A stretch of DNA of 64,000 bases from an uncultured Hydrogenophaga sp. (GTDB lineage: Bacteria; Pseudomonadota; Gammaproteobacteria; Burkholderiales; Burkholderiaceae_C): positions 37,302 to 101,301 of the forward strand of contig NZ_OY288130.1 in the NCBI RefSeq assembly GCF_958439165.1, written 5' to 3'. A program made the position numbers and the translations under genes. The first letter of the stretch is position 1, and each line of letters begins with the position of its first letter. Shown one piece after another: positions 17,497-25,301 of the stretch. A model generated the notes under the pieces. It saw only the letters and a program-made list of their open reading frames with translations, did not search any database and was not told the DNA's origin.

Positions 17497-18267
17497 TCAC
17501 ATCGCGCGGATGCGGTCGACCATTTCCTGGGCAAAGGTCACGAAGGCCTGGCTGCCCCGGGCCGACGGGTCGAACACCACGCCCGGCAGGCCGTAACTGG
17601 GTGCCTCGGCCAGCCGCACATTGCGGGGAATGACGGTGTCGAACACCTTGTCGCCGAAGTGGGACTTGAGCTGATCGCTCACCTGCTGCTGCAGCGTGAT
17701 GCGCGGGTCGAACATGACGCGCAGCAGGCCGATGATCTGCAGGTCGCGGTTGAGGTTGGCGTGCACCTGCTTGATGGTGTTGACCAGATCGGTCAGGCCT
17801 TCGAGCGCGAAGTACTCGCACTGCATCGGCACGATCACCCCATGGGCCGAGCACAGGCCATTGAGGGTGAGCATGGACAGGCTGGGCGGGCAGTCGATGA
17901 GCACGAAGTCGTAGTCGGCATCCACCGCGGCCAGCGCGGTCTTCAGGCGTTTCTCGCGCCGCTCCAGTTCGACCAGCTCGACCTCGGCACCGGCCAGGTC
18001 GCGGTTGGCGCCCAGCACGTGGTAGCCGCACTTCTCCGACAGCACGGCCGCCTCGGTCACGCTCGCGGACTCCAGCAGCACGTCGTACACCGACAGCTCC
18101 ATGGTGCGCTTGTCGATGCCGGAACCCATGGTGGCATTGCCCTGGGGGTCGAGGTCGACCATCAGCACCCGCTGCCCCACCTTGGCCAGGCCGGCGGCCA
18201 GGTTGACGGTGGTGGTGGTCTTGCCGACGCCGCCCTTCTGGTTGGCCACGCAGAAAATTTTTGCCAT
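17497..18267 (-). CDS. parA: Chromosome partitioning ATPase ParA
   Basis: This 256-residue Walker-type ATPase of the ParA/Soj family uses ATP-dependent DNA binding to move ParB-parS complexes. The deviant Walker A motif KGGVGKTTT is at residues 11-19, followed by LMVDLDPQGNATMG (A') and FVLIDCPPSLSMLT (Walker B) near residue 110. There is no N-terminal DNA-binding extension, as expected of the short chromosomal type. It starts at 18267, 12 bp after the LysE-like gene, and continues toward the hydrolase and parB genes. Confidence 0.96.
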   Translation of the reverse strand: MAKIFCVANQKGGVGKTTTTVNLAAGLAKVGQRVLMVDLDPQGNATMGSGIDKRTMELSVYDVLLESASVTEAAVLSEKCGYHVLGANRDLAGAEVELVELERREKRLKTALAAVDADYDFVLIDCPPSLSMLTLNGLCSAHGVIVPMQCEYFALEGLTDLVNTIKQVHANLNRDLQIIGLLRVMFDPRITLQQQVSDQLKSHFGDKVFDTVIPRNVRLAEAPSYGLPGVVFDPSARGSQAFVTFAQEMVDRIRAM

Positions 18268-18279
18268 GGGGTCTTCCGC

Positions 18280-18894
18280 TTACTTGGACAGGGCCAGCTT
18301 CACGCCGAAGCCGATCAGGAAAATGCCCGCCAGCTTTTCCAGGGTGCGTGTGATGCGCGGGTTGGCGCGCAGCCGCTCGGCCAGGTGGTGGGTGAGCAGC
18401 ACCACCACCAGACCATAGATGAAGGTCAGGACCGCAATGGTCAGCGCCATCGCGGCGAAAGTGATCAAACCCTGGTGGCTGGCCGGGTCCACGAACAGGG
18501 GGAAGAAGGCCATGTAGAACACGATGGCCTTGGGGTTGAGCAGCGTGATGGCGGCGGCCTGCTGGAAGTACTGGCGGGGCCGGATGTTGAGCACCGGGGC
18601 ATCACCCGGCTTGGCCGTGAGCATCTTCCAGCCCAGCCAGGCGAGATAGGCCGCACCCACCCACTGCACCATGCTGAAGGCCGCCGGGGTCGCGGCCAGC
18701 AATGCAGCCACACCCGCCACCGCCAGCCACATGAGCACCTGGTCACCGGCGATCACGCCCATGGTGGCCGCCAGCCCACCCCGAACGCCGCCCTTGCCGG
18801 TGGAGGTGATGAGGGCCAGATTGCCGGGGCCGGGGATGGCCAGAAAGATGACGATGGCGACGACGAACGCGCCGTAATCTGCGATGCCGAACAT
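18280..18894 (-). CDS. LysE/RhtB-family amino-acid exporter
   Basis: This 204-residue inner-membrane protein has about six hydrophobic segments and the family signature IPGPGNLALITSTGKGG near residues 19-36. LLNPKAIVFYMAFFPLFVD near 115 is also typical of RhtB-like proteins. It exports an amino acid or a related metabolite. It sits directly upstream of parA with a 12-bp gap and downstream of two hairpin elements, so it is part of the mnmG-rsmG-parAB run. The ArgP-like regulator 14 kb away might be related but there is no direct evidence. Confidence 0.9.
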   Translation of the reverse strand: MFGIADYGAFVVAIVIFLAIPGPGNLALITSTGKGGVRGGLAATMGVIAGDQVLMWLAVAGVAALLAATPAAFSMVQWVGAAYLAWLGWKMLTAKPGDAPVLNIRPRQYFQQAAAITLLNPKAIVFYMAFFPLFVDPASHQGLITFAAMALTIAVLTFIYGLVVVLLTHHLAERLRANPRITRTLEKLAGIFLIGFGVKLALSK

Positions 18895-19014
18895 GGGGGC
18901 TCTCCGGGTGGGGGACGGTGGAGTTTACGTGAGGGGGTCTGGTTTTCTGCCCGAGCGTGCGGGGTGCGTTGCGGTTTCGCGGCGGTGGGGCTTCGCCCTG
19001 AGGGGTGGGCGGGG

Positions 19015-19177
19015 AAGGCTGCGGGGTGACGCCGGGCTCTGGTTCGCTCGCGGGCCACCGCTACTGGTGCGCTGGCGTTGGCGTTGGCGTTGGCGTTGGC
19101 TCGTCAATGCTGCCCGGGCGCGTCTGCTCTGTGGCAACCGCGAATCGGCCCGGCGCCCGGCGCCACCCCGCAGCCTT
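19015..19177 (-). repeat. Long hairpin element, copy B (reverse orientation, expanded core)
   Basis: Arms 19015-19037 and 19155-19177 are a 23-bp inverted repeat with one mismatch (22 of 23 paired). Read on the minus strand the core (19046-19147) begins CGATTCGCGGTTGCCACAGA and ends CCCGCGAGC, as in copies A and C, but is 102 bases rather than 83. Part of the extra length is a run of TTGGCG hexamers. It abuts copy C exactly at 19177/19178. It lies about 120 bp upstream of the LysE-like gene. Confidence 0.78.
19072..19100 (+). repeat. Hexanucleotide tandem repeat in hairpin element B
   Basis: Five near-identical units: CTGGCG at 19072, then TTGGCG at 19078, 19084 and 19090, and TTGGC at 19096. 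Copies A and C have at most one such unit at the matching place. The run is noncoding and could vary by slippage. Confidence 0.85.
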
Positions 19178-19374
19178 CCTGAAGTGATGCTGGCACACCC
19201 ATGCGGGTGAGCCCACCCGGTGTGGAGGGGTGAGGGACCGGTGCGCGGACGCAGGCCCGATTCGCGGCTGCCACAGAGCGGGCGCCCCCACCCGGTGTTC
19301 ACGAAGTAACACTAGCGCCCAGACCCAGCCACCCGCGAGCAGGCCTGCGTCCGCGCACCGGTCCCTCACCCCTC
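19178..19374 (+). repeat. Long hairpin element, copy C, covering the rsmG stop codon
   Basis: Arms 19225-19257 and 19342-19374 form a perfect 33-bp inverted repeat around a core at 19258-19340. That core is 83 bases, the same length as copy A, and agrees with it at about 67 positions by hand alignment. The arm sequences of A and C are unrelated. CCTGAAGTGATGCTGG opens the element at 19178. The right arm contains the rsmG stop codon (19366-19368), so the element forms the 3' end of the rsmG transcript. With copy B it accounts for the whole 471-bp gap between lysE and rsmG. Confidence 0.82.
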
Positions 19375-20031
19375 AGAGGCACCCCGCATCCACACGATGC
19401 ACCGCTCCGCTCCCAGCCCCGGCACCTGCAGCTGTTCCACGTGAAACACCGCCACCGAGGCCGGCAAGGCGGCCAGCTCATCGGCCGGATGCTTGCCCTT
19501 GAGCGCCATCCACACCCCGCCCGGCTTGAGGGCCAAACGCGACCAGGTGGTGAAGTCCATCAGCGAGGCGAAGGCGCGGGAGCAGACCACGTCGTAGCCG
19601 CCACCCCCCTCCGCCGTCAACGACTCCACCCGCGCATGGATACCGCGCAGGTTGGGCAGGCGCAAGCTGGCAGCCACCTGCTGGATGAAGGTAGCCTTCT
19701 TGAGCACCGTGTCCACACAATGGACTTCGATCTGCGGGCAGGTGATGGCGATCACCACACCCGGCAGGCCACCGCCCGACCCCACGTCCAGCAACCGCGC
19801 AGGCAGGCCTTCGGTCTGGCGCAGCAGCGGCGGCAGGGCAGCCAGGCTGTCGAGCAGGTGGTGGGTCAGCATCTCGGCCGGGTCGCGAACGGCGGTCAGG
19901 TTGTAGACCTTGTTCCACTTGGCGATCAGGTCCTGGTAGGCCAGCAGCTGGTCGATCTGGGCACCCGACAGCGCGAGCCCGAGTTCACGCACACCGGCTT
20001 CCAGTGCCGGGCGCAGGTCGGCCGCGCTCAT
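19366..20031 (-). CDS. rsmG: 16S rRNA (guanine527-N7)-methyltransferase RsmG
   Basis: This 221-residue SAM-dependent enzyme (GidB) methylates G527 of 16S rRNA. The SAM-binding motif [17 protein letters not shown] is near residues 93-109, preceded by the family block [29 protein letters not shown] near 155 is also diagnostic. Its ATG overlaps the mnmG stop (20028-20031). The last codons run into the right arm of hairpin element C and the 3' part carries a parS-like site (19433-19448), so its C-terminus is shaped by noncoding constraints. Confidence 0.96.
   Translation of the reverse strand: MSAADLRPALEAGVRELGLALSGAQIDQLLAYQDLIAKWNKVYNLTAVRDPAEMLTHHLLDSLAALPPLLRQTEGLPARLLDVGSGGGLPGVVIAITCPQIEVHCVDTVLKKATFIQQVAASLRLPNLRGIHARVESLTAEGGGGYDVVCSRAFASLMDFTTWSRLALKPGGVWMALKGKHPADELAALPASVAVFHVEQLQVPGLGAERCIVWMRGASEG
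19433..19448. other. parS-like site 2
   Basis: TGTTCCACGTGAAACA matches the 16-base B. subtilis parS consensus at 15 positions. It lies in the 3' part of rsmG and is read as coding sequence (FHVEQ). Confidence 0.78.
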
Positions 20032-22028
20032 GCCGCTTCCGACTCGCGGCGGGCAAAGCCCTTGAAGCCACCCTTCTTCAGGTGGATCAACAACAAGGAG
20101 ATGCTGGCCGGCGTGATGCCCGAAATGCGGGACGCCTGACCCAGGGTTTCGGGCCGGTGCTTGGCCAGCTTCTGCCGCGCCTCGAAGGACAAGGCCGTGA
20201 CCTGCAGGTAATCGATGTCGTCCGGCAGGCGGAGGTATTCGAAGTGGGCCGCCCGCTCCACCTCCGACTTCTGCCGGTCGATGTAGCCCGAGTACTTGGC
20301 CGCAATCTCCACCTGCTCCACCACCGGCTCCAGCAGGTCGCCGAGGGTTTCACGTGAAACATCGGGTCCGGCGAACCGGCCCCCTTCCATGCCGGCAAGC
20401 GCCGCGTAGGACACGCCCGGGCGGCGCAGCAGGTCGAACAGGTTGTGCTCGTGCTCGATGGCCTTGCCCAATACCGCCTCGGCCGTTTCCGCCGGCAGGT
20501 TGCGCGGGTTCACCCAGGTGGCCTTGAGGCGTTCGGTTTCACGTGAAACCGCATCGCGCTTGCGGCAGAAGGCGTCCCAGCGGGCGTCATCCACCAGACC
20601 CAGCTGGCGGCCGGTTTCGGTCAGGCGCATGTCGGCGTTGTCCTCGCGCAGCTGCAGGCGGAACTCGGCGCGGCTGGTGAACATGCGGTAGGGCTCGGTC
20701 ACGCCCTGGGTCACCAGATCGTCGACCAGCACGCCAAGGTAAGCCTCGTCGCGGGCCGGCAACCAGGCACCGCCAAAGTCATTGCCCTGCCCGGTCAGCT
20801 GGCGGCACTGCAGCGCCGCGTTGATGCCGGCGAACAGGCCCTGGGCGGCTGCTTCTTCATAGCCGGTGGTGCCGTTGATCTGGCCTGCAAAGAACAGGCC
20901 GCCGATCTGGCGCGTCTCGAAGCTGTTCTTGAGCGAGCGCGGATCGAAGTAGTCGTACTCGATGGCGTAACCCGGCCGCAGGATGTGCGCGTTCTCCAGA
21001 CCCTTCATCGAACGCACCAGCTGGTACTGGATGTCGAACGGCAGGCTGGTGGAGATGCCGTTGGGGTAAACCTCGTGGGTGGTCAGGCCCTCGGGCTCCA
21101 GAAAGATCTGGTGGCTGTCCTTGTCGGCGAAGCGGTTGATCTTGTCTTCCACGCTCGGGCAGTAACGCGGGCCGACGCCCTCGATCTTGCCGGTGAACAT
21201 GGGGCTGCGGTCGAAGCCGCTGCGGATGATCTCGTGGGTGCGTTCGTTGGTGTGGGTGATCCAGCACGGGATCTGCTGCGGGTGCATGCCGGTGTGGCCC
21301 ATGAAGCTGAACACGGGCACCGGCTGGTCGGCGTTCAGGCCACCCGGCATGCCGTCGCCCGGCTGCTCGGTGCACTGGCTCCAGTCGATGGTGCGGCCAT
21401 CCAGGCGCGGCGGCGTGCCGGTCTTCAGGCGGCCCTGCGGCAGCTTCAGTTCCTTGAGCCGGGCCGACAGGCTGACCGCTGGCGGATCGCCCGCCCGGCC
21501 GGCGCTGTAATTGTTCAGCCCCACGTGGATCTTGCCGTCCAGGAAGGTACCGGCCGTCAGCACCACGGTGCGGCTGCGGAAACGGATGCCGACCTGGGTG
21601 ACCGCACCCACCACACGGGCGCCATCGCCATCACCCTCCACCATCAGGTCATCGACGGCCTGCTGGAAGAGCCACAGGTTGGGCTGGTTCTCCAGCATGC
21701 GGCGGATGGCAGCCTTGTAGAGAATGCGGTCGGCCTGGGCACGGGTGGCGCGCACGGCAGGACCCTTGGAACTGTTGAGGATGCGGAACTGGATGCCGCC
21801 CTCGTCGGTGGCCAGCGCCATGGCACCGCCCAGGGCATCCACCTCCTTCACCAGATGCCCTTTGCCGATGCCCCCGATGCTGGGGTTGCAGCTCATCTGA
21901 CCGAGCGTCTCGATGTTGTGGGTCAGCAGCAGCGTGGCGCAGCCCATGCGGGCAGCGGCCAGGGCGGCTTCGGTGCCGGCATGGCCGCCACCAACGACGA
22001 TGACATCAAATTCCTGGGGATACAGCAT
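20028..22028 (-). CDS. mnmG: tRNA uridine-34 modification enzyme MnmG (GidA)
   Basis: This 666-residue FAD enzyme works with MnmE to place the carboxymethylaminomethyl group on wobble uridine 34 of tRNAs. The FAD motif [19 protein letters not shown] is at residues 9-28. The GidA landmarks [20 protein letters not shown] near 50 and [12 protein letters not shown] near 275 are intact, and the helical C-terminal domain ends in the usual way. The start at 22028 ([10 protein letters not shown]) is preferred over an upstream ATG. It is the first gene of the minus-strand run that leads to parAB, and carries two parS-like sites in its 3' third. Confidence 0.97.
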   Translation of the reverse strand: MLYPQEFDVIVVGGGHAGTEAALAAARMGCATLLLTHNIETLGQMSCNPSIGGIGKGHLVKEVDALGGAMALATDEGGIQFRILNSSKGPAVRATRAQADRILYKAAIRRMLENQPNLWLFQQAVDDLMVEGDGDGARVVGAVTQVGIRFRSRTVVLTAGTFLDGKIHVGLNNYSAGRAGDPPAVSLSARLKELKLPQGRLKTGTPPRLDGRTIDWSQCTEQPGDGMPGGLNADQPVPVFSFMGHTGMHPQQIPCWITHTNERTHEIIRSGFDRSPMFTGKIEGVGPRYCPSVEDKINRFADKDSHQIFLEPEGLTTHEVYPNGISTSLPFDIQYQLVRSMKGLENAHILRPGYAIEYDYFDPRSLKNSFETRQIGGLFFAGQINGTTGYEEAAAQGLFAGINAALQCRQLTGQGNDFGGAWLPARDEAYLGVLVDDLVTQGVTEPYRMFTSRAEFRLQLREDNADMRLTETGRQLGLVDDARWDAFCRKRDAVSRETERLKATWVNPRNLPAETAEAVLGKAIEHEHNLFDLLRRPGVSYAALAGMEGGRFAGPDVSRETLGDLLEPVVEQVEIAAKYSGYIDRQKSEVERAAHFEYLRLPDDIDYLQVTALSFEARQKLAKHRPETLGQASRISGITPASISLLLIHLKKGGFKGFARRESEAA
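20346..20361. other. parS-like site 3
   Basis: GGTTTCACGTGAAACA contains the perfect 14-base parS core GTTTCACGTGAAAC. It is inside the mnmG coding region. Confidence 0.85.
20535..20550. other. parS-like site 4
   Basis: GGTTTCACGTGAAACC contains the perfect 14-base parS core and is fully self-complementary over 16 bases. It is inside mnmG, 189 bp from site 3. Confidence 0.85.
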
Positions 22029-22125
22029 GGTCGGGCTCCGGGGCAACCCGCGATTGTCCCATCAAGCCCCGGTATCTGCCCAGTCCCGGACACACCGGCC
22101 CAGGGGCTGCGCGACAATGCCGCCC

Positions 22126-22725
22126 ATGTCGAACACCCCCCTGCCCCTCCTCGTCTTTGCCGGCAGCACCCGCACCGGCTCCCACAACCGCAAGCTGGCG
22201 AACGCCGCCGCCGACATGGCCCGTGCCGCCGGCGCCCAGGTCACGGTGCTCGACCTGGCTGCGCACGAGCTGCCGCTCTACAACGCCGACCTGGAAGCGC
22301 GCGGCACGCCAACCGCTTCGCTGGAACTCAAGCGCATCCTGCATGCCCACCCGGCCTGGATCGTGTGCTCGCCCGAGTACAACGGCAGCTACACCGGGCT
22401 GCTGAAGAACACCATCGACTGGGTGTCCAGCCCGGTCAAGTCCGACCCCGAATGGCAGCGCGGCACCAAGCCCTTCGAGGGCAAGGTGGTGGGCCTGCTG
22501 AGTGCTTCGCCCGGTGCCCTGGGCGGCGTGCGGGGCCTGGCCCACCTGTCGACCCTGCTGCGCAACCTGCAGTGCTGGGTGGCACCGAAGCAGTTCGCGC
22601 TGGGGCAGGCGGCCAACGCCTTCAATGCCGATGGCCGCCTGGCCCAGGAAGCTGCGCAGCAAGCGGTGCAGGGCGTGGTCGATCAGGTGATCCACGCTGC
22701 GCGCGCGCTCAACGCCGCGCGCTGA
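22126..22725 (+). CDS. NADPH-dependent FMN reductase family protein
   Basis: This 199-residue flavodoxin-like protein has the FMN phosphate loop AGSTRTGSHNRKLA near residue 10 and the family motif SPEYNGSYTGLLKNTIDWVS near 80. Enzymes of this group (SsuE/ArsH/chromate-reductase types) reduce FMN, quinones or metals with NAD(P)H. The start at 22126 is used; an ATG at 22117 would add three residues. It is divergent from mnmG and 5 bp ahead of a zinc-cluster gene, suggesting a two-gene unit. The physiological substrate is unknown. Confidence 0.9.
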   Translation: MSNTPLPLLVFAGSTRTGSHNRKLANAAADMARAAGAQVTVLDLAAHELPLYNADLEARGTPTASLELKRILHAHPAWIVCSPEYNGSYTGLLKNTIDWVSSPVKSDPEWQRGTKPFEGKVVGLLSASPGALGGVRGLAHLSTLLRNLQCWVAPKQFALGQAANAFNADGRLAQEAAQQAVQGVVDQVIHAARALNAAR

Positions 22726-22730
22726 CGCCC

Positions 22731-23018
22731 ATGGACTGCCGTCCGGGCTGCGCGGCCTGCTGCATTGCGCCGAGCATCAGCAGCCCGATGCCGGGCCTGC
22801 CGAACGGCAAGCAGGCCGGTGTACCCTGCCCGCATCTCGACGAGGCGCTGCGCTGCCGCCTGTTCGGCCGGCCCGAGCGGCCGGCGGTGTGCAGCTCGCT
22901 ACGGCCGGAGCCCGCCATGTGCGGGTCAGACCGCGAACACGCCCTGCACTTTCTGCAGACGCTGGAAACAGCCACTGCCGCAGGACCCACGCGAGGCCGA
23001 CCGGTCAGCGCCACATGA
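22731..23018 (+). CDS. YkgJ-family cysteine-cluster protein
   Basis: This 95-residue protein is rich in cysteines in the YkgJ/UPF0153 pattern: CRPGCAACC at the start, then CPHL, CRLF, VCSS and MCG. These likely bind zinc or an iron-sulfur cluster. The ATG at 22731 follows the flavin reductase stop by 5 bp, so the two are translated together. Its last 14 bp overlap the 3' end of the small membrane protein on the other strand. Function is not established for the family. Confidence 0.82.
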   Translation: MDCRPGCAACCIAPSISSPMPGLPNGKQAGVPCPHLDEALRCRLFGRPERPAVCSSLRPEPAMCGSDREHALHFLQTLETATAAGPTRGRPVSAT

Positions 23019-23283
23019 GCGGCAGGAAGAGCCAGGCCACCAGACTCAGCCACCAGGCCGCCACCGCCAGCCCGACCCGCGCGCGGGGCACCCAGACCAA
23101 CAGCGGCAGCACCGCCAGCAGCAGACAGGTCTGACCGAACCACACCGCATCGTCGCCGATCAAGGTGCGCACGCCGCTGTAACGGGACGAACCGGTGTGG
23201 GTCTCGGTGACGATGGCCATCACACCCAGCGCCACCAGCACCAGGGCGATGGCCGTGAACAGCAGGCGGTGTCCCAGCTTCAT
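23005..23283 (-). CDS. Small membrane protein of unknown function
   Basis: This 92-residue protein has three hydrophobic segments, near residues 6-26, 50-65 and 70-90, with short polar loops. No motif is recognised. It lies downstream of the YceI gene on the minus strand but after a strong terminator (23302-23327), so it probably has its own promoter. It is convergent with the cysteine-cluster gene, overlapping it by 14 bp. Confidence 0.7.
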   Translation of the reverse strand: MKLGHRLLFTAIALVLVALGVMAIVTETHTGSSRYSGVRTLIGDDAVWFGQTCLLLAVLPLLVWVPRARVGLAVAAWWLSLVAWLFLPLMWR

Positions 23284-23301
23284 GGCGCGATCCTTTCAAA
23301 C

Positions 23302-23327
23302 AGAAAAAGCCCGCATGAAGCGGGCTT
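23302..23327 (-). terminator. Rho-independent terminator of the yceI genes
   Basis: AAGCCCGC (23307-23314) and GCGGGCTT (23320-23327) form a perfect 8-bp stem with a 5-base loop. On the minus strand it is followed by a U run. It lies 40 bp after the stop of the downstream yceI gene. Confidence 0.88.
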
Positions 23328-23366
23328 GCGAGACAGCGGGCACTCACTGTGTGCCAGCCGGGAGCA

Positions 23367-23936
23367 TTACTGGCGAACGGCTTCCACCTGGATCACCAGA
23401 CGCACGTCCTTGGGCACGCCAAAGGCGATGGCGTAGTCCATGCCATAGACCGTGCGATCGACCACGGCTTCAAAGTCGCCACCGCAGACCTCGCGCTTGA
23501 GCATGGGGTTGTCGTAGCAGTTGAAGCGCACGGCCTTGAGGGTCAGGGGCGCGGTCTTGCCCATGAAGGTGAACTGGCCCGGCACCTCGACCACCTTGTC
23601 GCCGTTGAACACCAGCTTGTCCGACACGAAGCGGGCCTTGGGATGCACGGCGGTGTTGAACAGGTCGGCGCTGTTCAGGTGCTTGTCGAAGGCGGCGGTA
23701 CCGGTGCTGACCGAGGCCACATCGATGGTGATGTCCACCTTGCCGGTGCGGGCGGCACGGTCGAACTGGATGGTGCCTTCCTTCTTGTCGAAGCGGCCCC
23801 GGTTGGTGGAGGTGTTGAAGTGGCCGATCTCGAAGGTCACGAAGGTGTGGGTCGGGTCGACGGCGTAGTCGGCCGCATGGGCCGCACCGGTGGCCAGCGT
23901 GGCAGCAACGGCCAGCAGAGCAAGGGAAGAACGCAT
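23367..23936 (-). CDS. Secreted YceI-family lipocalin-like protein (1)
   Basis: This 189-residue protein has a signal peptide (MRSSLALLAVAATLATGAAHA, cleavage after Ala21) followed by a complete YceI domain: YAVDPTHTFVTFEIGHFNTS at the start and the closing GMDYAIAFGVPKDVRLVIQ. YceI proteins form a lipocalin-like barrel that binds a polyisoprenoid (TT1927b) and are periplasmic. Its neighbours upstream are a second yceI and a cytochrome b561, the same arrangement as yceJ-yceI in E. coli. The two cysteines (NCYD and EVCG) are close together and may pair. Confidence 0.93.
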   Translation of the reverse strand: MRSSLALLAVAATLATGAAHAADYAVDPTHTFVTFEIGHFNTSTNRGRFDKKEGTIQFDRAARTGKVDITIDVASVSTGTAAFDKHLNSADLFNTAVHPKARFVSDKLVFNGDKVVEVPGQFTFMGKTAPLTLKAVRFNCYDNPMLKREVCGGDFEAVVDRTVYGMDYAIAFGVPKDVRLVIQVEAVRQ

Positions 23937-23974
23937 GGAAATCTCCTGAGGGTTGGAAAAACGGAAAACAGACA

Positions 23975-24547
23975 TCACAGCGGAGCCACACCGGTGAGCG
24001 CGAGGCGGAACTTCACCTGCACCTCGTCGGCCACCATCGAGGTGTCGGACCACTCGTTCTCGCCGATGCGGAACTGCAGCCGGCGGATGGGGAAAGCGCC
24101 GGTGGCCACGGTCTGGGCGCCCTGGCGGGCCAGCGTGACAGGCACCACCACGTCGCTGACCACGCCCTTGATGGACAGGCGTCCGGCCACCTCGAAGCGG
24201 GTGGCGTCGAGGCGGCGCACCGCCGTGGACTGGAACGTGGCCTGAGGGAAGGCCGCCACGCTGAACCAGGTCGGCTTGGGCAGTTCGGCGTCGGTCTCGC
24301 GCACGCCGAGGGTGGCGCTGCCGGTGTCCACGGTGAAGGCGATGCGGCTTTGTGCCGGCTGGGCCGGATCAAACTTGATCTGCGCATCGAAGCGGCGGAA
24401 CTGGCCTTCCACCGGCACGCCCATCTGGCGGCTGGTGAAGCGGATCTCGCTGCCCGCGGGCACCAGGGCCTGCTGGGCCGAGGCCGACAGCGGCAGGACG
24501 GCGGCGGCGCCCAGCGCGGCGGCCAGCAAAGGGGAGCAGAGGTTCAT
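23975..24547 (-). CDS. Secreted YceI-family protein (2)
   Basis: This 190-residue YceI paralogue has a signal peptide (MNLCSPLLAAALGAAAVLPL then SASA, cleavage near residue 24). The domain opens ALVPAGSEIRFTSRQMGVPV and ends FRLALTGVAPL. It is clearly diverged from the neighbouring copy: the first strand differs and the second cysteine pair is absent. It lies between the cytochrome b561 and the first yceI on one minus-strand unit. A shared role in isoprenoid or quinone handling in the periplasm is inferred from family and context. Confidence 0.9.
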   Translation of the reverse strand: MNLCSPLLAAALGAAAVLPLSASAQQALVPAGSEIRFTSRQMGVPVEGQFRRFDAQIKFDPAQPAQSRIAFTVDTGSATLGVRETDAELPKPTWFSVAAFPQATFQSTAVRRLDATRFEVAGRLSIKGVVSDVVVPVTLARQGAQTVATGAFPIRRLQFRIGENEWSDTSMVADEVQVKFRLALTGVAPL

Positions 24548-24567
24548 GGCGGGCACTTTCAACAAGG

Positions 24568-25110
24568 TCAGAACATGCGGCGCAACAGGCCGTCGCGGTC
24601 GATCAGGGCGTGCTTGAGCGCGGCGCCCACATGCAGCAGCACCAGCGCTGCCAGCGCATAGGCCGCCAGCCGGTGCAAGGGCTTGAGCGTCTCGGCCAGG
24701 TCCGGACTCACCGGGACCCAGTCGGGCAGCGGCAACACGCCGAGCAGCACCACGGAGAAGCCGGCGGCCGAGCTGTAGGCCCAGCCCAGCAGCGGCACCG
24801 CAAAGAACAGCAGGTACAGGCCGGCGTGCGTGCCGTGGTGCGCCAGGCGCTGCCAGGCCGGCATGGCGTCGCGGATGGCGGCGGGCAGTGCCGGTGGCCG
24901 GTGCGTCAGGCGCCAGACCAGTCGCAGCACCGAGAAGGTCAGCACCAGGATGGCGGCCCATTTGTGCCAGTTGTAGAGTTTCAGCCGCTGCGGCGAGAAC
25001 GGCAGGCTGGTCATGTACAGGCCCATGACGAACACGCCCACCAGAGCCAGGCCCAGCAGCGCATGCAGCCAGCGGGCGGTGGCGGTGTAACGGGGCGGGC
25101 TTGCAGTCAT
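24568..25110 (-). CDS. Cytochrome b561 family protein (YceJ-like)
   Basis: This 180-residue inner-membrane diheme cytochrome has four hydrophobic helices. Histidines suited to heme binding are placed near residue 16 (ARWLHALLG), 49 (NWHKWAA), 91-95 (RLAHHGTHAG) and 160 (VLLHVGAALKHAL). It is the first gene of a unit with two yceI genes, as in the E. coli yceJ-yceI pair. It probably moves electrons between the quinone pool and a periplasmic partner. The start at 25110 is chosen; upstream in-frame residues are unmatched. Confidence 0.9.
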   Translation of the reverse strand: MTASPPRYTATARWLHALLGLALVGVFVMGLYMTSLPFSPQRLKLYNWHKWAAILVLTFSVLRLVWRLTHRPPALPAAIRDAMPAWQRLAHHGTHAGLYLLFFAVPLLGWAYSSAAGFSVVLLGVLPLPDWVPVSPDLAETLKPLHRLAAYALAALVLLHVGAALKHALIDRDGLLRRMF

Positions 25111-25301
25111 GGGAGGCAGTGTAGGCAGACGATCGAGCAAGAAAGATGAACGGACTTGAACCTCATGTTCGAATTCGTTGAATGATCAGGGTACACCCGG
25201 TGTCGCCTCCGGGATGCTCCGGGGCTGCCCGGATGGGCGCATCGGCGTTGTAATGGGCTTCTGCTGTCCTTCCATCCGCCCCTGCCCCTCCGAGGTGTCC
25301 C

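Noticed and set aside
17449..19029. A 526-codon plus-strand frame over parA and the LysE-like gene
   Set aside because: It is a shadow of two well-supported minus-strand genes and begins inside the parS-bearing hydrolase start region.
19072..19100. Possible CRISPR-like repeats
   Set aside because: The units are six bases in direct tandem without spacers, so this is a simple short tandem repeat.
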